A stretch of DNA of 64,000 nucleotides from contig NZ_CP036264.1 in the NCBI RefSeq assembly GCF_008035925.1, positions 4,524,402 to 4,588,401 on the forward strand, given 5' to 3'. Below the pieces are notes generated by a model. The model was not told where the DNA came from, did no database searches, and saw nothing but the letters and a program-made list of their open reading frames with translations. Position numbers and translations under genes: made by a program. This document shows positions 9,462 through 18,384 of the stretch, in pieces. Within the stretch, counting starts at the first letter, position 1. Each line of letters begins with the position of its first letter. This stretch comes from Stieleria maiorica. Its GTDB lineage: Bacteria > Planctomycetota > Planctomycetia > Pirellulales > Pirellulaceae.

Positions 9462-11720
9462 CTATTCGGCACGGCTGATAATTTCGCCCATCAGGTAACA
9501 GCGGAAACTGGCGACGAGTTGGGCGACGGCGTCATTCAATTCACGTCGGCGTCGATCGCGGTTGCGAATCGGCTTGATTTCCACGTGAACCTTGGTGCTG
9601 CACCCGGGCGTTGCCTTTTCGGTCAACAGTTCGTCTTTCTGCGCTTCACTGAGTGTCAGCACGGCGTGCAGTGAGATCTTGTGATCGATCCTGCGACGTC
9701 CACCCTGGCTGGAACCCGATAGGACTTTCAGCGAGAGTTGGTTTTCATCGACGTTGACGATTTCTGCGTGGTGGTCGGCGATGAATCCACGTAGTTTCTC
9801 GATGACCAGATCGACGGGCACGGGCGTCAGGATGTCGACTTTCGTTGCGGCGGCCTCTTCGTTGCCCATCAACCAGTCGAACCAACCGGTCCGCGGAGTC
9901 GACTCGGCGACTTCGGACATCTTGCCCAACCCGAGCTGAACGACGCGGTTGCGGCCGTTGTCCTTGGCCTTCAGCAGGGCGCGGTCGGCGCGGGCCAAGA
10001 CGGTTTCGGCACTGTCGCCGGACTGGAATTCGGTCACACCAAAACTGGCGGTGATGCATTCTCCGCCGAGTGCTTCGATCGGCGTCGATTCGAGCATCTG
10101 CCGCAGCGCTTCGGCGCATTTGGCACCGGTGGCGTTGTCGCAGGCGTTGGCCAGCAGCAGGAACTCTTCACCGCCGTAACGTGCCACCAAATCGCCATCA
10201 CGGCTTTGTGTCCGCAGGATGTTTGCGAACACCTTTAGCGCTTCGTCACCGGCGGGATGGCCGAAGGTGTCGTTGATCCGTTTGAAGTGGTCCAAGTCGC
10301 AGATGACGAGTGCAAACGTCGGCCCGCCGGTGACAGTTGCGGTGACCATTTCTTCCAGCGTCGTGTCGAAGTGGGCGCGATTGGCGACACGTGTCAGGCC
10401 ATCCAGACGCGTCTGTTTGTGCAACGTGTCGAGTCGGCGTTCCAGATGTTCTCGATCGGACAGATCATGCACGACAATCACGGTCCCGTGGGATCCGGGT
10501 TGTTCGCCGTGGACCGGCGCGACTTCGACATGCACGGATACCGGATCGGTGCCCACCGCATCGATGATCATCGCGCGACGGACGGCTTGTCCGGTTCGGA
10601 AGCACTCCTGCAGCGGGCAGATTGTTTCGTCATCGCGATCGCGGTCGGAGTCGCGCATCCGCAACGCGGCGGCTGACCAGTGCTTGCCGATCATGGCCTC
10701 GGCCGGCAGATCGGTCAAACGTTCCATCGCCACGTTCCATTGTGAAACGTTGCCTTCGGCATCGGTAAACGCGACGCCGTCTTTGAGTGTGGCGAGCAGC
10801 CTTTGATTGAACAGCGTTTCGCGGCGGACGACCTCTTTCGCGCGATGGGTCTTGGCGATGCAGGGGTTGGCCGCCCCGGTCCAAAACGCCTCGGAATCTT
10901 CGGGCCGCAGCTGCTGCAGCCAACGGTGGACCATCGATCCCTGCAAGATCTCCGGACGGGCCTCCAACAGCCGGCTGAAATCATGAACCAGATTCGGGTC
11001 GAATTGGGTGCCGCTGGACTGAACCAATTCGGTGATCGCACGATCACGACTCATCGCCGGCCGGTAAACGTGTTCGGTCGTCATGGCGTCAAAGGCATCG
11101 GCGATCGCAAGCATGCGTGCCCCCAGCGGCAGTGCATCGCCACGCGGTGTTTCGCCGTCGCGTCGACTGTCGTACCACGTATTGCAGTAGCGGATGATCG
11201 CCAACAGATCGGGATCGGCGGTGCACCCGCGCAGGATCTCGCATCCGATGCTCGGACAAGTGTCCATCGCAAGTTGCTCGTCGACGGTCAATTTTCCCGG
11301 CTTGCGGAGCACCCGATCGGGAATGCCGATCTTGCCGACGTCGTGCAACAGCGCCGCGACTTCGATACGGTCGCGAAGCTCACCGTCCAGCCCCATTTGT
11401 TCTGCCCAGCTGCTACAGAACAACGCCACACGCAATCCGTGTGCCGCGGTCGCGGGGTGTTTGGTCCGCAATGCGTAGAACAGGGACGTCGCGATGCCCA
11501 ATCGAACGACCGCCAAGCGATTTTCGGCCTCTCGTTCGGGCCGCTCAGGCGGAGATTCCGCGACCGCTTCGGACGCGATCTGTAGTTTCGCCAGCAGGTC
11601 GCTCACACAGGTGGTCGCATTCTGGCCGGCCGGATTCGGGCTGGGAGCGGCCCCCGCGGTGGGAACGACGGTGCTGAAGGGACTATTGTGGGGTTCAAAT
11701 GGAGTCTGAGACTGAGTCAT
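9462..11720 (-). CDS. Signalling protein: degenerate HD-GYP-like domain, PAS domain and GGDEF diguanylate cyclase
   Basis: 752 residues. An HD-type region spans about residues 70-230 and keeps HGLRVALF and LLHDVGKIGIPD, but the later metal ligands of HD-GYP enzymes are altered: TCPSIGCEIL stands where T-H-P-x-x-G is expected, and YCNTWYDSRRDGETP where HHE.DG.GYP is expected. A PAS-like segment follows (about 305-440). The GGDEF domain contains CDLDHFKRINDTFGHPAGDEAL and ARYGGEEF (GGEEF at about 516), with RDGD five residues before it matching the RxxD inhibitory site, so it should make c-di-GMP from GTP. The last 150 residues (WFDWLMGNEE onward) I do not recognise. No membrane segment. The ATG at 11720 is preferred to a TTG three codons upstream. 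Confidence 0.88.
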   Translation of the reverse strand: MTQSQTPFEPHNSPFSTVVPTAGAAPSPNPAGQNATTCVSDLLAKLQIASEAVAESPPERPEREAENRLAVVRLGIATSLFYALRTKHPATAAHGLRVALFCSSWAEQMGLDGELRDRIEVAALLHDVGKIGIPDRVLRKPGKLTVDEQLAMDTCPSIGCEILRGCTADPDLLAIIRYCNTWYDSRRDGETPRGDALPLGARMLAIADAFDAMTTEHVYRPAMSRDRAITELVQSSGTQFDPNLVHDFSRLLEARPEILQGSMVHRWLQQLRPEDSEAFWTGAANPCIAKTHRAKEVVRRETLFNQRLLATLKDGVAFTDAEGNVSQWNVAMERLTDLPAEAMIGKHWSAAALRMRDSDRDRDDETICPLQECFRTGQAVRRAMIIDAVGTDPVSVHVEVAPVHGEQPGSHGTVIVVHDLSDREHLERRLDTLHKQTRLDGLTRVANRAHFDTTLEEMVTATVTGGPTFALVICDLDHFKRINDTFGHPAGDEALKVFANILRTQSRDGDLVARYGGEEFLLLANACDNATGAKCAEALRQMLESTPIEALGGECITASFGVTEFQSGDSAETVLARADRALLKAKDNGRNRVVQLGLGKMSEVAESTPRTGWFDWLMGNEEAAATKVDILTPVPVDLVIEKLRGFIADHHAEIVNVDENQLSLKVLSGSSQGGRRRIDHKISLHAVLTLSEAQKDELLTEKATPGCSTKVHVEIKPIRNRDRRRRELNDAVAQLVASFRCYLMGEIISRAE

Positions 11721-12006
11721 TATGCTCAAAATCGGAGAAGTGACGACGAGAAGACCGGCTACTGGAAACCATAGGTCACGTGGGTGTGCAGGACGTCAAA
11801 ATCGTGTCAATCTCCCTTGTCGCCCGATCGATACAATCCGAACGAGAGTCGTGATGCGTGCCCCCCGTCGCGGCGGAGCTTTCCTTTCAAAGCTTGCGAT
11901 TTGCTGTCACCCCACCTACCATGGAAGGGTCTGCTGGGCGAAGGGTGTCGCCGGAATGAAGGCAGCAAACACCGGCCTGTGACGCTTCTCTTTTGGTATC
12001 GACACC

Positions 12007-12555
12007 GTGAGTCTTTCTGACATCGACCGAATCTTGCTGCAACGCTGCATCGACGGAGCGCCGCGGGCGTGGCAGGATTTTGTGGAACGTTTCTTGGGGT
12101 TGGTGATCCACGTCGCCAATCACACGGCTGAATCACGCGGGATCGCGCTGGACGAATCCACCCGAGACGATCTGGTGGCCGAGGTGTTTATGGTCTTGCT
12201 GGCTTCGGATCGGGGGGTTTTGAGACGATTTCGCCGCGACAGCTCCCTGGCGACTTACTTGACCGTTATCGCCCGGCGCGTGATCGCCCGGCGGCTGCAC
12301 CGGGACGGCACACGAAGCCGGTTGTCCGTCACCGCTGCCGAACCGGCGACGCATCAGACCGCCGATCGAATCGAAAACCGCGAAGAAGTGGAACGTTTGA
12401 TGGCTCGGCTCAGCCCCGAAGAATCCGACATCGTCCGGATGTACCATTTGGAAGGCATGTCCTACCAGCAAATCAGTCAGGCGGTCGGCATGGCGGAAAA
12501 CTCGATCGGGCCCTTGCTCAGCCGGGCTCGACAGAAAATGCGCGAGGGTGCTTAA
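12007..12555 (+). CDS. RNA polymerase sigma factor, ECF-like sigma-70 family
   Basis: 182 residues. Region 2 includes RDDLVAEVFMVLLASDRGVLRRFRRDSSLATYLTVIARRVIARR (about residues 57-100), where DLVAEVF and the F...SSLATYL stretch match the core-binding and -10-recognition helices. Region 4 is LSPEESDIVRMYHLEGMSYQQISQAVGMAENSIGPLLSRARQKMR, a helix-turn-helix for -35 binding. GTG start. The next gene, a Tat-exported oxidoreductase, begins 6 bases after the stop, so the two are almost certainly in one transcript; no anti-sigma factor is next to it. The long linker between regions 2 and 4 is typical of planctomycete ECF types. Confidence 0.9.
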   Translation: MSLSDIDRILLQRCIDGAPRAWQDFVERFLGLVIHVANHTAESRGIALDESTRDDLVAEVFMVLLASDRGVLRRFRRDSSLATYLTVIARRVIARRLHRDGTRSRLSVTAAEPATHQTADRIENREEVERLMARLSPEESDIVRMYHLEGMSYQQISQAVGMAENSIGPLLSRARQKMREGA

Positions 12556-12561
12556 GGATCG

Positions 12562-13812
12562 ATGAGCAAGCCAAAGGACAACTCCGCGTCGTCGGTCGCA
12601 CGCCGGAGTTTCATCAAGGACAGCGGGTTGATGATCGCCGGCGGTGCGATCGGTGGTGCCATCGCGGTCGGGAAAGCGGTCCATGGCGGCAACGACGCGC
12701 CGATCAAGGTTGCGATCGTGGGCTGTGGCCGCCGCGCACGGGAACTGTCCGACGCCATTTGGTCCGTCGACGACGAAACGGTTCAGTTAGTCGCGTTGGC
12801 CGATTGTTTCCCATCACAAACCCAATCGATGTACCGCAGCCTGAAAGGGCGTTACCCCGAGTCGATCGCCGGTGATTGCATTCGCGCCGGCGGGACGGAT
12901 CCCCTGACCCAGGTGCTGGATTCCGACGCCGACATCGTTTACGTCACAACACCGCCGGTCGATCGTCCCGGTTACTTTCGACGCATCGTCGATGCGGGAA
13001 AGCACGTCTTTTTGGAAAAACCGCTGGCCGCCGATGTCGGCGGTGTTCTTGAAACGATCGAAACCGCAAACGCAGCCAAGGCGGCCGGCTTGTCCGTGCA
13101 CGTCGGATTCCAGCGCCGCTATGACGCTCGCTACCAGGACGTGATCGCTCGCATCGGTAAGGGCGTGATCGGAACCCCCGTTTTCGCCCGAGCGTTTTGC
13201 AACGCCGGATCCTTGCGACCGCCGGTTCGCGTGGCCAGAGAGTCCGAGCTGGATTTCCAACGCCGAAACTGGAACCATTTTCAATGGACCGGCGGCGATT
13301 TTCTGGTCGAACAACACGTCGGGGGTCTCGATGCAATCCGCTGGGCGCTTGGTCAAAGCCCGGTCGTGGCCCAGGGACAAGGCGGTTGGGGAACGTTGGA
13401 CACCGCCGAACAGCAATCAACCGGCGACGATCGAATCGGCCAAGTCTTCGATCACCACACGGTCGAATACGAATTCGCAGACGGCGTCGTGTTGATGTCG
13501 CAGTGTCGTCGGGTTTCCAAGGCGTGGAACAACACCAGCGAACATGTCCACGGAACCCTGGGGCGTGCCGATTTGTCCGCTGGAAAGATCTACGCTCGAG
13601 ACGGAAGCGTGATTTGGAAGTCCGAGAAACCCTGTTCGCTAAAATCCGCTACCGTTGCCCAACAACAGGCCTTCCTGCGCTCGGTCCGTCGTGGGGCGGC
13701 TGAGAATCAGGTGGAATCAGCCGCCGCGAGCACGCTGATGGCGATGCTGGGACACCAGGCGACCCGCACCGGGAAACGAGTGCGGATGGACAAGCTGATC
13801 AACCAAGCGTAG
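12562..13812 (+). CDS. Tat-exported Gfo/Idh/MocA family oxidoreductase
   Basis: 416 residues. A twin-arginine leader ARRSFIKDSGLMIAGGAIGG (about residues 13-33) points to export of the folded, cofactor-loaded enzyme. The Rossmann segment VAIVGCGRRARELSDAIW (about 50-67) binds NAD(P), and GKHVFLEKPLAAD contains the E-K-P catalytic lysine block of this family. HVGFQRRYD and the glycine-rich VEQHVGGLDAIRWAL segment are also characteristic. It starts 6 bases after the sigma factor gene. The substrate is unknown; these enzymes act on sugars, and many planctomycete copies are exported. Confidence 0.9.
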   Translation: MSKPKDNSASSVARRSFIKDSGLMIAGGAIGGAIAVGKAVHGGNDAPIKVAIVGCGRRARELSDAIWSVDDETVQLVALADCFPSQTQSMYRSLKGRYPESIAGDCIRAGGTDPLTQVLDSDADIVYVTTPPVDRPGYFRRIVDAGKHVFLEKPLAADVGGVLETIETANAAKAAGLSVHVGFQRRYDARYQDVIARIGKGVIGTPVFARAFCNAGSLRPPVRVARESELDFQRRNWNHFQWTGGDFLVEQHVGGLDAIRWALGQSPVVAQGQGGWGTLDTAEQQSTGDDRIGQVFDHHTVEYEFADGVVLMSQCRRVSKAWNNTSEHVHGTLGRADLSAGKIYARDGSVIWKSEKPCSLKSATVAQQQAFLRSVRRGAAENQVESAAASTLMAMLGHQATRTGKRVRMDKLINQA

Positions 13813-13828
13813 CGGAAACTCGATAAGA

Positions 13829-13854
13829 GCAATGATGGAGCAATTCATCATTCG
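13829..13854. terminator. Possible bidirectional terminator between convergent genes
   Basis: AATGATG (13831-13837) and CATCATT (13846-13852) form a 7-base inverted repeat with an 8-base loop, in a 55-base gap between convergent stops. Followed on the plus strand by TTTCCCCCC. The stem is A+T rich and short, so this is only a candidate. Confidence 0.3.
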
Positions 13855-13867
13855 CTTTCCCCCCATT

Positions 13868-14425
13868 TCAAATCCGATTCGGGGTGAAACCATCGGCGCC
13901 GCCGGTCAACGGCATGTGGGTGTAATCGGTCACCATCCATTCGCCGTCGGGCTGTTGCTGAAACGTCAGAACCACACGCCGGGGAACGCGGATGTTTCTC
14001 ACCCCGCCCCGGTTCATGCTGGCGGTAACCGACGCGTCCAGATCGACGGTCGCTTCGGGAGGCAGGCTGCCGGTCACCATGTTGATTTGAATGTTCCGCA
14101 CGCCGATCCGATGAAACTCGTAATTGGGCAATTCGCTCAGTGCCCGTTGGCGTGTGGCGCGGTCGGCGATGTGGATGACCGCCGATTCATGATCGTTTTG
14201 CTCCACCGCCTCGGCCGTCGCGTAGATGGCTTGAAGAATCTTTTCACGATCGGTGACGATGGAATCCGCGACATAAAATGACACCGGGATCAACAGAGCG
14301 GTTGCCAGGCTCGCCACCCCAAGTCGTTTGTTGCCCGTTTGCAACCAGCCATACAGCAGGCCCGCGACGACACCGCCGACCATGATCGAGATCAACAGCG
14401 GCTTTTCCGCCAATATGGTCCACAT
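13868..14425 (-). CDS. Small membrane protein of unknown function
   Basis: 185 residues. Two hydrophobic helices near the N-terminus (LLISIMVGGVVAGLLYGWL and LGVASLATALLIPVSFYVA) are separated by a short basic loop, and a soluble C-terminal domain of about 120 residues follows (from DREKILQAIYATAEAVEQNDHES to the end). The tail has an NTF2-like feel (an alpha helix, then strands such as RRVVLTFQQQPDGEWMVTDY), but I cannot assign it. It begins 26 bases after the SNF2 helicase stop on the same strand and could be its operon partner. The ATG at 14425 was chosen because the sequence before it overlaps the helicase and looks random. Confidence 0.7.
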   Translation of the reverse strand: MWTILAEKPLLISIMVGGVVAGLLYGWLQTGNKRLGVASLATALLIPVSFYVADSIVTDREKILQAIYATAEAVEQNDHESAVIHIADRATRQRALSELPNYEFHRIGVRNIQINMVTGSLPPEATVDLDASVTASMNRGGVRNIRVPRRVVLTFQQQPDGEWMVTDYTHMPLTGGADGFTPNRI

Positions 14426-14451
14426 CGTCTGGGCCCTCGTCGCGTTGGGGG

Positions 14452-17400
14452 TTAGCGATCGCCCGCTTTGATCAGACGAATCAAATCTTCGGTGTCCATC
14501 TTCGCCGCGCGGTCGGTTCCGTCCAGAACACCGGCGACCAATTCGCGTTTGTCGGCGTGCATCTCCAAAATCTGTTCTTCGATCGTGCCGGAGGCGACCA
14601 AGCGATAGACGGTGACCGGTCGGTCTTGTCCGATTCGGTGCGCACGGTCGGTGGCTTGGTCTTCGACGGCCGGGTTCCACCAGGGGTCTAAGTGTATGAC
14701 GTAATCAGCGGCGGTAAGGTTCAAACCGGTCCCGCCGGCCTTGAGCGAAATCAAGAAAAGTTCTCCGTCACCCTCTTGAAACGCATCCACCCTTCGCTGT
14801 CGCTCTTTTGCCGGGGTCGCCCCGTCCAGGTATTGGTATTTGATCCCGCGTTCTTCCAGCAATTCGCGGATCAGTCCAAGGTGTTTGACGAATTGGCTGA
14901 AGATCAATGCGCGGTGTTCGCCGTCGCGTAATTCATCGATCAGCGAATTCAGCAAGTTCAATTTAGCGCTGCCCTTGTCCCACATGCGGTCGACCAGGCG
15001 AGGGTGACAGGCCAGTTGTCGCAGCTTGGTCAGCCAGGCCAGCGTCCGCATGCGGTGTTCACCGGGCTTGGCTTCACCGCCACCGGAAAGCTCCGCGAGC
15101 GCGGCGACGCGGGCCTCGTCGTAACGCATCCGCTCTTCGGGGCTGAGGTGCGCTTGCAGGGTGATCTCGGTGCGGGGCGGCAACTCCGTGAGCACCTTTT
15201 CTTTCGTCCGTCGCAAGATGAACGGCCGGACCAGGCGGGCCAAGGATTGACGCCGCTCGGGGTCTTTATGACGCTCGATCGGGTCGGCAAATCGGTTTCG
15301 GAACCGGTCCCACGATCCCAGCAACCCGGGGCTGATGGTGCGGAGCAGACTCCACAGTTCGCCGAGGTGGTTTTCCAGCGGCGTCCCCGACAACGCGATC
15401 CGCCAATCGGCATCCAGATCTCGGATCGCACGTGACGTTTTGGTTTGGGCATTTTTGATGAACTGTGCCTCGTCCAAAACCAACGTGTTCCAGCGTTTGG
15501 ACGCGAAGCGTTTTGCATCCCGTTGGACCAGTTGATAGCTGACGATGACCAGATCGCCGGCGCGAGCTTCGTCGATGACCTGTTGACGATTGCCTTCGCG
15601 ATACAGGACCGGATTGAGTTCGGGAGCGAAACGTTGAGTTTCTCGGACCCAGTTTTCACCGACGCTGGTCGGCGCGACGACCAAGGTCGGACCGCCGGCG
15701 CCACGATCGACCAAGACGCCAAGGGTTTGCACCGTCTTACCGAGACCCATGTCGTCGGCCAGAATTCCCCCGACGCCCCAGCGGCTCAGCCGGGCCAACC
15801 AACGGTAACCGTCCAGCTGGTAATCACGGAAGTCGACGACCAACCCGTCGGGTTTGATGGGATGGTAGTCGGCCAGCGAGTCCAGATTTTCGACCACCTG
15901 ACTCCAACGCGCGGAGACTTCCAAGGTGACGTCGGTGCCCAGCAATTCCTGCACCGCGGGGACGGCGGCGTCGGCGACTTTTAACTCCCCGCGTTCGGCG
16001 ACCAGGGTATCGCCGAGCTGTTCGAGCCGTTTTCGGAACGCGTCACTGATCTTTGCGAACTCGCGATCGCCGACGCGGACGAGCGCGCGACGTTCGGTGA
16101 CGGCGGTCAGCAGGTCTTCCAAATTGACATCTTGTCCCGCGACCGAAATCGTTCCCGATAGGCCGAACCAATCTTTGGAATCGTCGATCTGGACGCGGAG
16201 TGCCGAGGGAGTGATCTCACCGCGGACACGAATCGTCTCGCCTTCAGGCCAGATCATTCGCGGTGCCTCGTCGCCGGCATCATACAATCGCGCCAATAAA
16301 TCCAATGCCTGTTCGTCGCTTTGCGCGACCCATCCGTAGGGTTCTTCCGGGGCGAGCTGATTGATCTGGAACCGGTTGATCACGTCGCCCGCGTGCTCAC
16401 GTTCTGCCTTGGTGTCACGCACCAATCGAATCGGGCCTTGGTCGGTGATCCCAGGCATGATCGCGGGTTCTTCGCCGGGGCGAATCATGCCCTGAAGACG
16501 TGAATCGAACATCGACAAACGGACGAACATTCCCGCGCCACCCCGCGGCCGCAACTCCAACACCATCTCGGCCTTGATCTCCTCCAACGGACCGGCCAAT
16601 TGGTCGGGCAAATCGACACGCACCAGCGATCCGATCTGACCGATGTTCATCGTCAACTGATGCGCCGCATCGTCATCGAGCAAGACTTCGTGCAAATCAC
16701 TCTTCAGCAGGTACGAAATCAAACGGGTCGCCCTGCGGTCGCGCAGCGCGCAGGTGATCAAGCGATTGCCGTTGGTTTCCGCGATCAACACGACCGGTTG
16801 GGCGGGATGGAGGTTGCCCAAGACCAGTTCGCATTGATTGATGTCGATGTCGATCCCGGGCACCTGCAGGGCGACGCGGTAGAGCGTCTTGCGTTTGGCC
16901 GGATCCGATTCGCGTTCGATTTGCGTTTCGCCCGAACGTTCTTCGTCATCAAGTGAATCGATTTCAACCGGTTGCAGCGAGACGGACAGTTCGCCGCGAG
17001 AGACTTCGATCGGGGTGGCCGAGGCATCGTCCCAAGCGACGTTGGGGTGCCCGACCAACAGATCCACCGACTGGAACAGGTGGTAGTACTCCCGATTCAC
17101 CTCGGAGCTGCCTTGAGACGTCAACGCGGCGATTTGGCTGTCGACCGGGGTGCCTTCTCCGTCACGGCGGAGCAGATCAAAGGCGGGGGTTTGGCGTCCC
17201 TTGGACCAGCCCTTGGAGTTCTTCTTGAGCCGCTGGACGAACGGATTGATGCTGACCGGGCCGTAAAGTTGATTGTTCGAAATCTTCACGCGCCACTGCA
17301 CACGCGACGCGGCGTCTTCCTCTTTGGCGTGAGCCTCGTTGGTCAGCTTGAGCAATTGATTGACCACATCGCGTCCGGCGGCGACGGTGTCGGTTTTCAG

Positions 17401-17832
17401 TTCGCTAAGAAACAGCAACACCTCTTCGCTGTTTCGTCGCGAAATCTGTTCGTGCACCCACCACGCGACCGCCAACGTGCAACTGCAGCGGCCACGTCCG
17501 TTGTGCCGCGATTGGGCGCGTTCGAATTCCGCACAGTCGCAACTGACCGAGGCCCGCAGCGACATGTCCAATGGTGAATCGGGTGTCGGGTCGGAATCAC
17601 CGTCCAGGTCGGGTTCGACTTGCAGGGTGACCAGGTATGGCAGTTTTCGCCCGGGACGCATCCGGAACTCAAAGCTCATCTTTCCGTCGCTTTGAGAAAA
17701 CTTTGGCGTCTCGACACGCAGCATCGCCGCGCGTTTGTCCAGCGATTGGTCGTGATCATCCACCAGCCGCGAAACGGCTTCGCCGAGCAACAATCCAAAC
17801 GCTGCCGGCAAATTGTCCGTCATCAATTCCAT
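14452..17832 (-). CDS. SNF2/RapA-family DNA-dependent ATPase (DEAD/DEAH helicase fold) with SWIM-like zinc motif
   Basis: 1126 residues. The C-terminal half carries the SNF2 motor: ADDMGLGKTVQTL (Walker A, about residue 695), LVLDEAQFIKN (Walker B as DEAQ), ALSGTPLENHLGELW, then the second lobe with FSQFVKHL, LKAGGTGLNLTAADYVIHLDPWWNPAVEDQATDRAHRIGQ (motifs V and VI). Near residue 105 a Cys cluster CDCAEF...CSCTLAV resembles a SWIM zinc motif but with C-x-C where C-x-H is usual. Such proteins translocate on DNA to remodel nucleoprotein complexes. Start ATG 17832 is preferred over an adjacent TTG. Divergent from the ferredoxin gene (183-base gap). Confidence 0.92.
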   Translation of the reverse strand: MELMTDNLPAAFGLLLGEAVSRLVDDHDQSLDKRAAMLRVETPKFSQSDGKMSFEFRMRPGRKLPYLVTLQVEPDLDGDSDPTPDSPLDMSLRASVSCDCAEFERAQSRHNGRGRCSCTLAVAWWVHEQISRRNSEEVLLFLSELKTDTVAAGRDVVNQLLKLTNEAHAKEEDAASRVQWRVKISNNQLYGPVSINPFVQRLKKNSKGWSKGRQTPAFDLLRRDGEGTPVDSQIAALTSQGSSEVNREYYHLFQSVDLLVGHPNVAWDDASATPIEVSRGELSVSLQPVEIDSLDDEERSGETQIERESDPAKRKTLYRVALQVPGIDIDINQCELVLGNLHPAQPVVLIAETNGNRLITCALRDRRATRLISYLLKSDLHEVLLDDDAAHQLTMNIGQIGSLVRVDLPDQLAGPLEEIKAEMVLELRPRGGAGMFVRLSMFDSRLQGMIRPGEEPAIMPGITDQGPIRLVRDTKAEREHAGDVINRFQINQLAPEEPYGWVAQSDEQALDLLARLYDAGDEAPRMIWPEGETIRVRGEITPSALRVQIDDSKDWFGLSGTISVAGQDVNLEDLLTAVTERRALVRVGDREFAKISDAFRKRLEQLGDTLVAERGELKVADAAVPAVQELLGTDVTLEVSARWSQVVENLDSLADYHPIKPDGLVVDFRDYQLDGYRWLARLSRWGVGGILADDMGLGKTVQTLGVLVDRGAGGPTLVVAPTSVGENWVRETQRFAPELNPVLYREGNRQQVIDEARAGDLVIVSYQLVQRDAKRFASKRWNTLVLDEAQFIKNAQTKTSRAIRDLDADWRIALSGTPLENHLGELWSLLRTISPGLLGSWDRFRNRFADPIERHKDPERRQSLARLVRPFILRRTKEKVLTELPPRTEITLQAHLSPEERMRYDEARVAALAELSGGGEAKPGEHRMRTLAWLTKLRQLACHPRLVDRMWDKGSAKLNLLNSLIDELRDGEHRALIFSQFVKHLGLIRELLEERGIKYQYLDGATPAKERQRRVDAFQEGDGELFLISLKAGGTGLNLTAADYVIHLDPWWNPAVEDQATDRAHRIGQDRPVTVYRLVASGTIEEQILEMHADKRELVAGVLDGTDRAAKMDTEDLIRLIKAGDR

Positions 17833-18000
17833 ACTCAAACTCGGTTCCTTTTTTCGATCTGCCGTTTTCCAGGTCGGTGATCAGTGCTATGCGACTTTCA
17901 ATGACATTGGCCAACCCGCTATTCTAACGCTACGTTGCTCGGTTGCGATGCCAACCGGGCCTCGAATACCGGTTCAGCCAAAGATTCTTCACAAACTTTC

Positions 18001-18006
18001 AAGGAG
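18001..18006 (+). promoter_or_regulatory. Strong Shine-Dalgarno site for the ferredoxin gene
   Basis: AAGGAG 9 bases before the ATG at 18016. This decides the start of the ferredoxin and rules out the longer reading frame beginning at 17935. Confidence 0.75.
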
Positions 18007-18015
18007 TGGATACGA

Positions 18016-18384
18016 ATGCCAAAATTAACTGTCGACGGTGTGGGCACCTTTGATGTCGCCGAAGGGAAACGTCTGGTCCAGGCACTCGTCCAGGATGCCC
18101 AAACGGATCAACTGCACGCGTGCGGGGGCGTGGCAAAATGTACCACGTGCCGCGTCCAGTTCACCGACGGCGAACCCCCAACAATGACGGAGGCCGAGCG
18201 GGACACGTTGGCGGTGCGTGAAATCAACGCCGAAGGTGTCCGATTGAGCTGCCAAATTCAATGCGACCACGACATGAGTGTCAAGCTGATCAGCCGCTTG
18301 GAAGGAAGCGGCCGCAAAGACCAGGGATCGCCCGTCGCCGACACGATTCAACCCGAACCGGTCTGGATCAAGAAAGACGCCTAA
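18016..18384 (+). CDS. [2Fe-2S] ferredoxin, plant/adrenodoxin-like
   Basis: 122 residues. The cluster-binding cysteines are in ACGGVAKCTTCRV (C-x5-C-x2-C) and LSCQIQCDHD, the order expected for a [2Fe-2S] ferredoxin. The N-terminal half is the beta-grasp strand pair (PKLTVDGVGTFDVAEGKRLVQAL). It carries electrons between redox enzymes in the cytoplasm; no partner reductase or oxygenase is in the window. A good AAGGAG precedes the start. Its stop overlaps the stop of the convergent kinase gene by 4 bases, leaving no room for a separate terminator. Confidence 0.9.
   Translation: MPKLTVDGVGTFDVAEGKRLVQALVQDAQTDQLHACGGVAKCTTCRVQFTDGEPPTMTEAERDTLAVREINAEGVRLSCQIQCDHDMSVKLISRLEGSGRKDQGSPVADTIQPEPVWIKKDA

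Noticed and set aside
9166-9462. 98-codon minus-strand frame containing TSPTRQRGS
   Set aside because: The peptide arises from the dispersed GCCCGACGCG-type repeat and has no start site support.
10803-11585. 260-codon open frame on the plus strand
   Set aside because: Opposite the HD region of the GGDEF protein and has no family resemblance.
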